Assembly: GCA_938016235.1 (NCBI GenBank)
Contig: CALLPU010000091.1
Coordinates: 1 to 13,365, forward strand
Length of the DNA stretch: 13,365 bases
Direction: 5' to 3'
DNA from: an uncultured Granulosicoccus sp.
Lineage (GTDB): Bacteria > Pseudomonadota > Gammaproteobacteria > Granulosicoccales > Granulosicoccaceae
The notes below the pieces were generated by a model. That model saw only the letters and a program-made list of their open reading frames with translations. It had not been told where the DNA came from and did no database searches. Made by a program: the position numbers and the translations under genes. Shown here piece after piece: positions 7,506-13,340 of the stretch (positions are counted from its first letter, which is position 1; every line of letters starts with the position of its first letter).

Positions 7506-8642
7506 ATGAGAAGGCCGACCAACGCATCAGACCTGTCGGAACCTGACCGCGCCCGAATTCTTGAGGCGTTGAGTCAGGTTCTCGCATCGGAGAAATTTGC
7601 GGTAGCGCCGCAGATGACAGCCTTTCTCCGCTACGTCGTCGAACAGGCCGTCAGCGGCAACAAGCGGGGAATAAAGGCGTATTCGGTAGCCGTGGATGCG
7701 CTTGGCAAGCCCGAGTCATTCGACCCACAGAACGATCCTGTGGTGCGTGTACTGGCCGGTCGACTCAGAGCTTCGTTAACCACGTTCTACGAAACCCGAC
7801 CGGATGTCGAGGTTCGTATCGTCATGAAGCCGGGTTCTTACGTTCCGCAGTTCATCGACAACACACCGGACGATAACGCTGACAGCACCCAGTCGGTTGA
7901 AGCCACTGCAGATAGTGAGTTCACTGCAAGCGAACCGACAACGCCATTACCTGTTGCGCCACAGGCAGTGACCGCTGAACGTCAAGGCCGGGATATCCAG
8001 GCTGCTAATGCAGACAGTAAACGCGCAGTTCTGCTGTCACAAGTGCCAGTCCTGCTGCGCTTTCCCACGATCGGCCTGGCCATGCTGGTTCTCGCCGTGG
8101 GCGCCGCCATTCTGCTCAAAAGCGTCGTGCTTGATACTGCAGACACACCCCTGAGCGCCGCCGTTTCAGCGAAGGCCCAGACGAGCATGACGTCGCCAGA
8201 GCGCGAGCGACCTTTACAGGTGTCGGTGTTTGTTGAATTCAATGATCGTAACGAGCCTCTGGCTGAGCAGCTCACTACGATGATCGGTGGTACGTTTCTG
8301 GAATCCAGCGACATTCGCGTTTACCGATTGCCCGACACCACAACGATCACGCGCTTCTGGCCAGAGGACTACATCGTTGTCGTGGACGTGTTGCCACTGC
8401 CCGACAAAACCAGCGTGACGATACAACTGCTTGAAGCGCAAACCGGGCGCATTGGTCACTCAGGCACGTTGAACCTGAGCAAGACTTCACACGAGTCGTT
8501 AACACGTGAGGAGTTTGCCGACATCACGCAGTATGCACGGCGGCTGGTCAGTGAAAACGGACCGCTGTTGACCAGCTATCGCATGAAAAAAATTGCAGAC
8601 AAAGAAACCAGTAGCACGGACACAGCTCAAGATATTGAGTAA
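7506..8642 (+). CDS. Membrane-anchored winged-helix protein with TolB-like C-terminal region
   Basis: The product is 378 residues from the ATG at 7506. The same frame is open further upstream (TTG at 7395, GTG at 7416), but the extra residues are Arg/Cys-rich and lie before the conserved domain, so the ATG is preferred although no clear ribosome site precedes it. Residues about 15-116 match the winged-helix-like domain found at the N-terminus of many TolB/TPR and adenylate-cyclase-associated proteins: LASEKFAVAPQMTAFLRYVV, then KAYSVAVDALG, FDPQNDPVVRVLAGRLRASL, and MKPGSYVP. A Thr/Pro/Glu-rich linker (about 117-180) and one TM helix (about 188-208) follow. The extracytoplasmic region from about 237 (LQVSVFVEFNDRNEPLAEQL to IQLLEAQTGRIG) resembles the TolB N-terminal-like fold. 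The layout (cytoplasmic DNA-binding domain, TM, periplasmic sensor) is that of a ToxR/CadC-like one-component regulator, which is an inference. Its targets are unknown; nth lies divergently next to it. Confidence 0.82.
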   Translation: MRRPTNASDLSEPDRARILEALSQVLASEKFAVAPQMTAFLRYVVEQAVSGNKRGIKAYSVAVDALGKPESFDPQNDPVVRVLAGRLRASLTTFYETRPDVEVRIVMKPGSYVPQFIDNTPDDNADSTQSVEATADSEFTASEPTTPLPVAPQAVTAERQGRDIQAANADSKRAVLLSQVPVLLRFPTIGLAMLVLAVGAAILLKSVVLDTADTPLSAAVSAKAQTSMTSPERERPLQVSVFVEFNDRNEPLAEQLTTMIGGTFLESSDIRVYRLPDTTTITRFWPEDYIVVVDVLPLPDKTSVTIQLLEAQTGRIGHSGTLNLSKTSHESLTREEFADITQYARRLVSENGPLLTSYRMKKIADKETSSTDTAQDIE

Positions 8643-8718
8643 TAGTATTACCTGTTACAGCAGTAGCTCCGGAGAAATTCGTCTTACCATCTGACGCACT
8701 GAATGTCGGAGTCGATGA

Positions 8719-9042
8719 ATGAGCATTTATCCGGAGTCTCAGCTGGGTATCTGGCTTAACACGCCCATCAAGTTCCTTGATACAACAGCCCAGCGTAATC
8801 TGCGCGCTGCGCGCAACGATCCCCAGTGGAATACGGCAGCCAATGATGCATGGTCACCAGTACCGGTTACGGCCGAAAATCCCCACGCAGATGAGATCAC
8901 AGGGGTTGGCTATCTGACCATGAGCTCAGAAAGACAGTGTGGAGGCCGGTGGAACGCTATCAAGCGATGTCTGGGTGACTGGACGTTACTACGGTTGGGC
9001 GGCCTGTTCCTGACTCGCTTGATGGCGCGAGTCAAAGTCTGA
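8719..9042 (+). CDS. Small hypothetical protein (107 aa)
   Basis: I do not recognise this product. Support comes from a Shine-Dalgarno-like CGGAG at 8707-8711 seven bases before the ATG, and from codon use like that of neighbouring genes (many CTG, ATC, GCC and CGC codons). The N-terminal half is polar and Asn/Asp/Ala-rich (DTTAQRNLRAARNDPQWN). The C-terminal 30 residues (about 78-107) are basic and amphipathic with WTLLRLGGLFLTRLM, which could be a membrane-surface helix. It follows the winged-helix membrane gene by 76 bp on the same strand and could be co-transcribed with it. The last codons contain an 8-bp perfect hairpin (9011-9034). It is convergent with the hypothetical gene ending at 9112. 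An overlapping minus-strand frame at 8910-9296 was judged a shadow. Confidence 0.5.
   Translation: MSIYPESQLGIWLNTPIKFLDTTAQRNLRAARNDPQWNTAANDAWSPVPVTAENPHADEITGVGYLTMSSERQCGGRWNAIKRCLGDWTLLRLGGLFLTRLMARVKV
9011..9034. repeat. Perfect 8-bp inverted repeat at 3' end of the 107-aa gene
   Basis: TGACTCGC and GCGAGTCA flank an 8-nt loop (ttgatggc), covering the last codons before the TGA that ends at 9042. No U-tract follows on either strand, so it is not a typical intrinsic terminator. Its place between two convergent genes suggests transcript-end stabilisation or weak termination. Chance is possible. Confidence 0.45.
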
Positions 9043-9111
9043 CATCCTGCCAGTTGTTCCCTGACTACATCAGCGAAGCCTGGTTGTTCATTGACAAGGT
9101 GCGTTGGCGTG

Positions 9112-9510
9112 TTACACCAAGACGCCATTCGCGCTGAGTTTGAGCGGTGGCGGGGTTGCAACGGCGACGCCACACTCTTTCGTTGCAGCCGCAGCAGCCA
9201 TTTCAAGCAGACGGCTGTCGCTGATGAATTTTTCGAAACTGACGGCATTGGTCGTGCCGAGCCTGGGTTCGAGAACATCTGCATCTGCCTGTCCAATGAC
9301 CACTGGATCCAATCCGCTGTTTTTCTCTAAAACCAGATGTGACAAGTACGTGCGGTAGAGATCCATGAAGTTGACCAGTCGCATCAGTTCCAGATCGGAT
9401 TCGTGCTCACAGGCAGTTTCCACGATACTCACAAGCATGCCCACTGCGGTCTTAACACAAGTTTCTGACAGGGGCTGGCCCTGCGAATCTTTGTATGCTT
9501 TCGTACTCAT
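9112..9510 (-). CDS. Small hypothetical protein (132 aa)
   Basis: I do not recognise this family. The frame starts at ATG and has balanced codon use resembling its neighbours. It encodes a plausible soluble protein: a polar N-terminus, a long helical region (about 14-62, with TCVKTAVGMLVSIVETACEH and MDLYRTYLSHLVLEK), a middle section with DPVVIGQADADVLEPRLG, an Ala-rich helix with LLEMAAAAATKE, and a Pro-rich tail (about 118-124). No signal peptide or membrane helix is seen. No strong ribosome site precedes the ATG. Upstream on its strand lies the gene-poor stretch 9511-9980, where its promoter should be. Plus-strand frames over the same bases (9091-9358) look like shadows, being rich in Ser/Arg/Cys runs. 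Confidence 0.55.
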   Translation of the reverse strand: MSTKAYKDSQGQPLSETCVKTAVGMLVSIVETACEHESDLELMRLVNFMDLYRTYLSHLVLEKNSGLDPVVIGQADADVLEPRLGTTNAVSFEKFISDSRLLEMAAAAATKECGVAVATPPPLKLSANGVLV

Positions 9511-9561
9511 TAGCTGACTGTGTCCAAAGTAAATAACCCGCCCATCCGAAACAGCTCGTTA

Positions 9562-9587
9562 TCACGTACCCGGCAAAGGGCCCGTGA
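9562..9587. repeat. Interrupted 26-bp dyad
   Basis: TCACG-nn-CCC and GGG-nn-CGTGA flank a 6-nt centre (ggcaaa), giving 8 complementary pairs out of 10 around one axis. It lies 52 bp upstream of the start of the 132-aa gene and could be an operator or a transcript hairpin. No T-tract follows. Confidence 0.3.
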
Positions 9588-9741
9588 AGAGTAACCCGAC
9601 AAGTAACGGTCAGACCCGAAGATCAAACCTGGCACATGATGTCTATTCACGGGTTCGCGGCTGGAGGAGCAGAAAAAATGCCAGTAAGTCATAACGGTTA
9701 AAAAAACATGAAATAACACGATGGGACTTTAGGCCTACAGG

Positions 9742-9766
9742 CCCTGAAAACGCATACATTTCAGGG
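9742..9766. repeat. Stem-loop with perfect 8-bp stem
   Basis: CCCTGAAA and TTTCAGGG flank a 9-nt loop (acgcataca). No U-tract follows on either strand, so it is not a standard intrinsic terminator. It sits in the middle of the gene-poor stretch, about 215 bp beyond the end of the minus-strand lexA operon. Confidence 0.4.
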
Positions 9767-9916
9767 GCTCTTCAAACGCAGCGAAGAATACCCCACTAAT
9801 TCATCAGTTTCCTGTTAGTAACCTTTTTTGAATAGGAAATTAACATTTAGCCGAGAAATTTTGTCCAAACGGCAAAAAATTGCAGAAAGTCGCCCCGCAA
9901 TTGTGTCTAATCCGGT

Positions 9917-9933
9917 CCGATTCCGAAAATCGG
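9917..9933. repeat. Short hairpin downstream of the lexA operon
   Basis: CCGATT and AATCGG flank a 5-nt loop (ccgaa), beginning 48 bp after the stop of the last gene of the lexA operon on the minus strand. The position fits an RNA 3'-end structure, but no T-run follows the stem on that strand. Confidence 0.3.
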
Positions 9934-9980
9934 CTACGGCTTCTCCTGGGTCTTTTAGGTACTGCTGAGGGAGTATCAGT

Positions 9981-10199
9981 CTAGTAAGACGAGTTATTGG
10001 CCTGATCCGGGTGTATTTCGTCGGCAACTTCGTCCGGATCGACGTCGTTGATCAGCAACACCTCCCTGACGGTGTCGATATCGCTGAGTATCTGTTCCAC
10101 GCGACCGGGGAAATCGAATTCATTGACGTCGTTGGCCTTCGGCATGTAGCAAAAAGCCGTTTTCAAGGCATGCAGTGCTTCATCATCCAGAGGATTCAT
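9981..10199 (-). CDS. Small acidic hypothetical protein (72 aa), translationally coupled to the DUF427 gene
   Basis: The ATG at 10199 overlaps the TGA of the DUF427 gene as ATGA, a classic coupling signal, so this start is preferred over one 14 codons upstream inside that gene. The 72-residue product is strongly acidic (17 Asp/Glu against 4 Lys/Arg by my count). It has a helical N-terminus (NPLDDEALHALKTAFCYMP), a central DFPGRVEQILSDIDTVREVL and an acidic tail with DVDPDEVADEIHPD. No known family is recognised and no membrane segment is seen. It is the third gene of a minus-strand operon headed by lexA, so it may be damage-inducible if lexA is autoregulated (inference). Confidence 0.7.
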   Translation of the reverse strand: MNPLDDEALHALKTAFCYMPKANDVNEFDFPGRVEQILSDIDTVREVLLINDVDPDEVADEIHPDQANNSSY

Positions 10200-10588
10200 G
10201 CGTGTTCTCCGGCATTGTTGCCGCACAAGATCGAAAAACAAGCCGGATCGAACGCCAGCCGCGTGCGCAACACAGCCACTTCTTCGGGCGCTGCCGGGTA
10301 AGCCCAGGCACCATCGACGACGGTAGAGCCATCGGGCAGCGACACATGGTAATACTGTGCGTCACCCTTCCATCGACACGGGTAGGCCGTGTCTGATGCA
10401 ACCAGTGCAACGCCCGTCAGCTCATCTAGCGGCACATACAGGACAGCAGGCCTGTCACCTTCCACCAGGGCAATGGCCATATCGGTACGGATCAGCGTTG
10501 TATCCTGGTGTTTGACGACCACGACATCGTCAACGAAGCGCGTTTTGAGATAGCGGTCTTGAGCCACTACCCGATAACTGTTTTGCAT
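10196..10588 (-). CDS. DUF427-family protein (130 aa)
   Basis: The sequence matches the DUF427 pattern: YRVVAQDRYLKTRFVDDVVV at the N-terminus with LIRTD, then VLYVPLDELTGVAL (about 49-62), YPCRWKGDAQYYHVSLPDG (68-86) with the family's K-G-x-A-x-Y-Y core, and GAWAYPAAPEEVAVLRTRLAFDP (about 93-115) with its AWAYP motif. The family has a small beta-tent fold. No biochemical role is firmly established that I can cite. It has two Cys near the C-terminus. It starts 16 bp after the lexA stop with no good ribosome site and overlaps the next gene by 4 bp, so it reads as the second gene of a lexA operon. DUF427 next to lexA is not the usual SOS arrangement (sulA or imuAB-dnaE2). Confidence 0.85.
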   Translation of the reverse strand: MQNSYRVVAQDRYLKTRFVDDVVVVKHQDTTLIRTDMAIALVEGDRPAVLYVPLDELTGVALVASDTAYPCRWKGDAQYYHVSLPDGSTVVDGAWAYPAAPEEVAVLRTRLAFDPACFSILCGNNAGEHA

Positions 10589-10604
10589 AGGCTTGGACTC
10601 AATA

Positions 10605-11342
10605 TCAATAACTGCGCAGCTGCCCTACCAGAACACCTTGAAAGCTGACGCGCCGGGCATCGTAACGCATCGTTGCCATCGTGCTGTTCTCTGGAATGAG
10701 TTCGACCACACCATCGACGGTTTGACCGAGCCGCTTCAGCGTGGCCTCCTGCCCGTCAATCAGTGCAACGACGATATCTCCGGGGGTTGCCGTGTCCTGC
10801 TTGCGCAGGATCACCGTATCGCCGTCAAGGATGCCGACATCCATCATGGACTCACCTGTCACTCTTAGTGCATAGCGGTCGGGCCCGATGAAGAACGCTG
10901 CCAGGTCCAGGTAATTGGCATCTTCAATAGCTTCGATAGGCTGCCCAGCGGCAATTCTGCCCAGCAGCGGTATACGCGTGGCGGCGTCGGAATTGTCCAG
11001 TAACTCTACCGGCAATGACATGGGTTTTTCGACGTTGGACTCGGGTTTGAGGTGAGTCAGGGAGCCTGCTCTGAAGGGCGCTGGAAGTCGTTGCACGTTG
11101 GACGATGGTTCCGGCATGGACAAACCGACGATGCGCAGACCTCGCCAGCCGTTTCCATGCCGCTCCAGCCGCCCTTTGGCAATCAGCGACTGAACGTATC
11201 GGTGCACGGTACCTTTGGATTTAAGGCGCAGATTACCCGCGAGTTCCGCTATGGTAGGGGCAACGCCTTCGGCACGAATATGGCGTTCAATTGCTGCCAG
11301 AACACGCGCCTCCAGATGAGTCAGAGGATTTGAGGATTCCAT
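10605..11342 (-). CDS. lexA: LexA-type SOS repressor with long linker and divergent recognition helix
   Basis: The product is 245 residues, against about 200 for typical LexA. The N-terminal winged helix (about 6-72) has LTHLEARVLAAIERHI, the APTIAELA helix, the recognition helix KSKGTVHRYVQSL (41-53) and the wing RLERHGNGWRGLRI. The C-terminal S24 peptidase domain (about 122-245) has the self-cleavage site A132-G133 (GRIAAGQPIEA), the catalytic S165 (VTGESMMDVGILDGD) and K203 (EATLKRLG), all intact, so RecA-stimulated autocleavage is expected. The connecting linker (about 73-120) is some 40 residues longer than usual and Pro/Ser-rich. The recognition helix differs from the E. coli SPNAAEEHL, which fits the variant operator upstream. 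The start is ATG with a GGAGAA ribosome site. It heads an operon with DUF427 and an acidic mini-protein. A phage-type S24 repressor is the alternative, but no phage genes are present. Confidence 0.9.
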   Translation of the reverse strand: MESSNPLTHLEARVLAAIERHIRAEGVAPTIAELAGNLRLKSKGTVHRYVQSLIAKGRLERHGNGWRGLRIVGLSMPEPSSNVQRLPAPFRAGSLTHLKPESNVEKPMSLPVELLDNSDAATRIPLLGRIAAGQPIEAIEDANYLDLAAFFIGPDRYALRVTGESMMDVGILDGDTVILRKQDTATPGDIVVALIDGQEATLKRLGQTVDGVVELIPENSTMATMRYDARRVSFQGVLVGQLRSY

Positions 11343-11347
11343 GAATG

Positions 11348-11353
11348 TTCTCC
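11348..11353 (-). promoter_or_regulatory. Ribosome binding site of lexA
   Basis: On the minus strand GGAGAA lies 5 bases before the lexA ATG. It supports the chosen start and is the strongest Shine-Dalgarno in this operon. Confidence 0.7.
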
Positions 11354-11357
11354 AAAT

Positions 11358-11379
11358 GTACTCTCATATCATAGAGAAC
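11358..11379. promoter_or_regulatory. Candidate LexA operator (self-regulation)
   Basis: This 22-bp dyad has the form GTnCTCT-N8-AGAGnAC. It has the same core geometry as the E. coli SOS box (CTGT-N8-ACAG) with one changed position per half-site. It covers the -10 element of the lexA promoter and ends 16 bp from the lexA start, a position where bound LexA would block transcription. A further AGAGAA (11384-11389) repeats the half-site 11 bp away, about one helical turn. The role is inferred from position and symmetry. Confidence 0.6.
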
Positions 11380-11396
11380 GTTTAGAGAAAATTCAA
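11368..11396 (-). promoter_or_regulatory. Sigma-70-type promoter of the lexA operon
   Basis: On the minus strand there is a -35 TTGAAT (11391-11396), a 17-bp spacer, and a -10 TATGAT (11368-11373, five of six consensus). The -10 lies inside the candidate LexA operator. The expected transcript would have a leader of about 20 nt before the lexA ATG, containing the ribosome site. Confidence 0.65.
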
Positions 11397-11463
11397 TGAT
11401 TCATGAATACCCTGTCGCTGCCGGGCCTTCGGTGTTGCAGCAATCTGAATTGATGCCTAAACG

Positions 11464-12258
11464 ATGCAATCATACAAATACGCTCAGCCGATCAAGAGTG
11501 GACTGGAATTACCCTGGTGGTTCACCCATCAACGCCCACCCGTCAACGACGACTTCGAACAACGTGTGGTAAGTCTGCCGCAGCATGCCCACTGGGCATC
11601 CACCCAGCTGCCCGGCATCGAACTGCGCGTTCTGGAATATGTACCGGGCGAAAAAGCACGTCTGACCGCCCAATTGCGACTTGATCCTGACTTGTCACCG
11701 TCCAGGCTGGGGGACAACCCGGACCTGGAAATTCTCATGCAGCGCGGCGAGCTGGAATCCGCCATGGGTGCTTACCCTGCTGGCCTGTACCTGCGTTTGC
11801 CATTGACTGGAGACAGCAACCTGCAAACGCTGACACTCCGCTGCACACCCCCTGCAAGCGGCACTATCGAATCCGTTGCGCAACCCGCCCTGCTGTATCT
11901 GGCAGCCGGTCAGATGTTGACCACCGATACCGAACAGCGTCGACTGGACACCACCGATGAATCCCGTTGGTTACCCGGCCCTGCTGAGGGTACCGAAGTG
12001 TTGCCACTGCATGGGCATGGTACGGGTAACGTCATGCTGATTCGCTGGCTGGATACCGTGGCGTTCAAACCCGGCCTGGACCCAATGGGCGAGGAAGTGC
12101 TGGTCCTGAACGGCATGCTACATGACGCGCAGGGTCACTATCCAGCCGGTAGCTGGATTCGCAATCCGATTGCAGCCTGGCAGGCCTGGGGCGCAAAAGC
12201 CGGTACCGTGGTTTACTACAAGAACGGTCATTTCGCTTCCCCGGCCGACGTATCGTGA
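11464..12258 (+). CDS. ChrR-like double-cupin protein lacking the usual His ligands
   Basis: This 264-residue soluble protein has two ChrR-type (Cupin_7-like) domains. The first, about 43-125, has WASTQLPGIELRVLEYVPGEKARLTAQLRL and then YPAGLYLRLP. The second, about 180-257, has GEEVLVLNGMLHDAQGHYPAGSWIRNP. In ChrR-type cupins a His-x-His-(x)-Glu motif precedes the ILVLEG strand. Here the position reads GLDPMGEEVLVLNG, keeping the Glu but without the two His, and the first domain reads LSPSRLGDNPDLEIL. Metal binding is therefore doubtful. The zinc-binding N-terminal anti-sigma domain of ChrR is absent, and no ECF sigma gene is nearby. The start is ATG with no clear ribosome site. It is divergent from lexA (121 bp between starts) and overlaps queG by 4 bp. 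Its function is unknown, and an anti-sigma role is unlikely. Confidence 0.82.
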   Translation: MQSYKYAQPIKSGLELPWWFTHQRPPVNDDFEQRVVSLPQHAHWASTQLPGIELRVLEYVPGEKARLTAQLRLDPDLSPSRLGDNPDLEILMQRGELESAMGAYPAGLYLRLPLTGDSNLQTLTLRCTPPASGTIESVAQPALLYLAAGQMLTTDTEQRRLDTTDESRWLPGPAEGTEVLPLHGHGTGNVMLIRWLDTVAFKPGLDPMGEEVLVLNGMLHDAQGHYPAGSWIRNPIAAWQAWGAKAGTVVYYKNGHFASPADVS

Positions 12259-13340
12259 CGGGCACCGCCAACAACAGATACGAGCCATCCCGGCTGGCTA
12301 CACTGATCAAGGACGAGGCGCGTTCTTTAGGGTTGTCTCACTGCGCTATCACCGATACACACCTGGAAGCGCACGAAACGCATTTACTGAACTGGTTGAA
12401 TGACGGGTTTCACGGTGAAATGCACTACATGGAACGTCATGGCACACGCCGAAGCCGGCCCGATGAGCTGGTGGAAGGCACGCTGCGCATCATTTCGGTT
12501 CGTCTGGATTATTTTCCGCCTGACGCCACTGACGCATGGGCTGTTTTAGGCGACCCGTTGTCCGCCTATGTGTCACGGTATGCGCTGGGCCGCGACTACC
12601 ACAAGGTGTTGCGCGCGCGGTTGCAGAAACTGGCTGACGCCATTGCACGATACGCCGGCCCTTTCGGTTACCGCGCGTTTGTGGACAGCGCACCAGTGCT
12701 GGAAAAGGCGCTGGCCGAGAAGGCCGGACTCGGCTGGATTGGTAAACACAGTAACCTTCTGTCCGCAGACGCGGGAAGCTGGTTTTTTCTCGGTGAGTTA
12801 TATACCGACCTGCCGTTGCCGATTGATCCACCACAAACTCAGAAGCACTGTGGCAGTTGCACAGCCTGCCTGCAGGCATGCCCCACACAGGCCATCGTTT
12901 CACCCTACCGTGTAGATGCCAGACGTTGTATTTCCTATCACACGATAGAATTGAAGGGCTCCATTCCTGTGGAGTTTCGCAAAGCCATGGGAAATCGTAT
13001 TTACGGCTGTGATGATTGCCAGCTCGTGTGTCCGTTCAACAAATTCTCCAACGACACCCGGGAGGCGGACTTCTCAGTCCGGCATGGCCTGGACAGCGCA
13101 ACGCTCGTGGAACTAGCCCACTGGACAGAAGCGATGTTCAAGGAGCGCATGGCCGGCAGCCCGATCCATCGTATTGGTCATGAACGCTGGATACGCAACA
13201 TAGCAGTAGCCTTGGGCAATGCACCAACCACACCCGATGTTGTCAACGCCCTTCAACAGCGCAGCTCCGACCCATCGGCGCTGATCAGAGAACATGTTGC
13301 ATGGGCTCTGACGCAACACACGCTCAATACCGCCGGCTAA
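12255..13340 (+). CDS. queG: Epoxyqueuosine reductase
   Basis: This 361-residue cytoplasmic enzyme carries out the last step of queuosine synthesis, reducing epoxyqueuosine to queuosine at the wobble position of GUN-anticodon tRNAs using cobalamin and two 4Fe-4S clusters. Visible signs are YMERHGTRRSRPDEL (58-72), YALGRDYHKVLRARL (109-123), the catalytic Asp D144 in VDSAPVLEKALAEKAGLGWIG, the first cluster motif C199-x2-C202-x2-C205-x3-C209-P, C225, and the second motif C252-x2-C255-x3-C259-P. A C-terminal HEAT-like helical part (about 310-355, RWIRNIAVALGNA, LIREHVAWAL) completes the usual domain set. The length is normal for the family. The start is GTG, overlapping the TGA of the cupin gene as GTGA, so translation is probably coupled. 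The usual tsaE or NAD(P)HX-epimerase neighbour is not seen within the window. Confidence 0.96.
   Translation: MTGTANNRYEPSRLATLIKDEARSLGLSHCAITDTHLEAHETHLLNWLNDGFHGEMHYMERHGTRRSRPDELVEGTLRIISVRLDYFPPDATDAWAVLGDPLSAYVSRYALGRDYHKVLRARLQKLADAIARYAGPFGYRAFVDSAPVLEKALAEKAGLGWIGKHSNLLSADAGSWFFLGELYTDLPLPIDPPQTQKHCGSCTACLQACPTQAIVSPYRVDARRCISYHTIELKGSIPVEFRKAMGNRIYGCDDCQLVCPFNKFSNDTREADFSVRHGLDSATLVELAHWTEAMFKERMAGSPIHRIGHERWIRNIAVALGNAPTTPDVVNALQQRSSDPSALIREHVAWALTQHTLNTAG

Larger units (their letters stand above)
9511..9980. other. Gene-poor, AT-richer intergenic stretch of about 470 bp
   Basis: No convincing coding region is seen on either strand. The part from about 9775 to 9900 is clearly AT-richer than its surroundings, with runs of T and A (a T6 run near 9825, and A-runs near 9700 and 9885). 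Several short dyads lie here, listed separately. A strong GGAGGAG followed eight bases later by ATG (9678) opens only a 7-codon frame. Frames on the minus strand at 9510-9719 and 9815-10027 have GTG-type starts and odd composition and are not called. The stretch probably holds the promoter of the 132-aa gene and the 3' end of the lexA operon transcript. A small RNA cannot be excluded. Confidence 0.55.

Noticed and set aside
8910..9296. Minus-strand open frame of 128 codons between the two small hypothetical genes
   Set aside because: It overlaps both called genes; composition rich in Ser, Arg and Pro; the frames at 8719-9042 and 9112-9510 have better codon use.
9510..9719. Minus-strand 69-codon frame ending where the 132-aa gene starts (TAATG)
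   Set aside because: It begins at a GTG without a ribosome site, and its product is a mix of Cys, Phe, Arg and His with no motif; the junction is suggestive but not enough.
9742..9766. Intrinsic terminator
   Set aside because: The stem is good but there is no run of T after it on either strand, so it is listed only as a stem-loop.
9815..10027. Minus-strand 70-codon frame after the lexA operon
   Set aside because: It overlaps the last gene of the operon and has no usable start after the ribosome-site-like AGGAG; probably chance.
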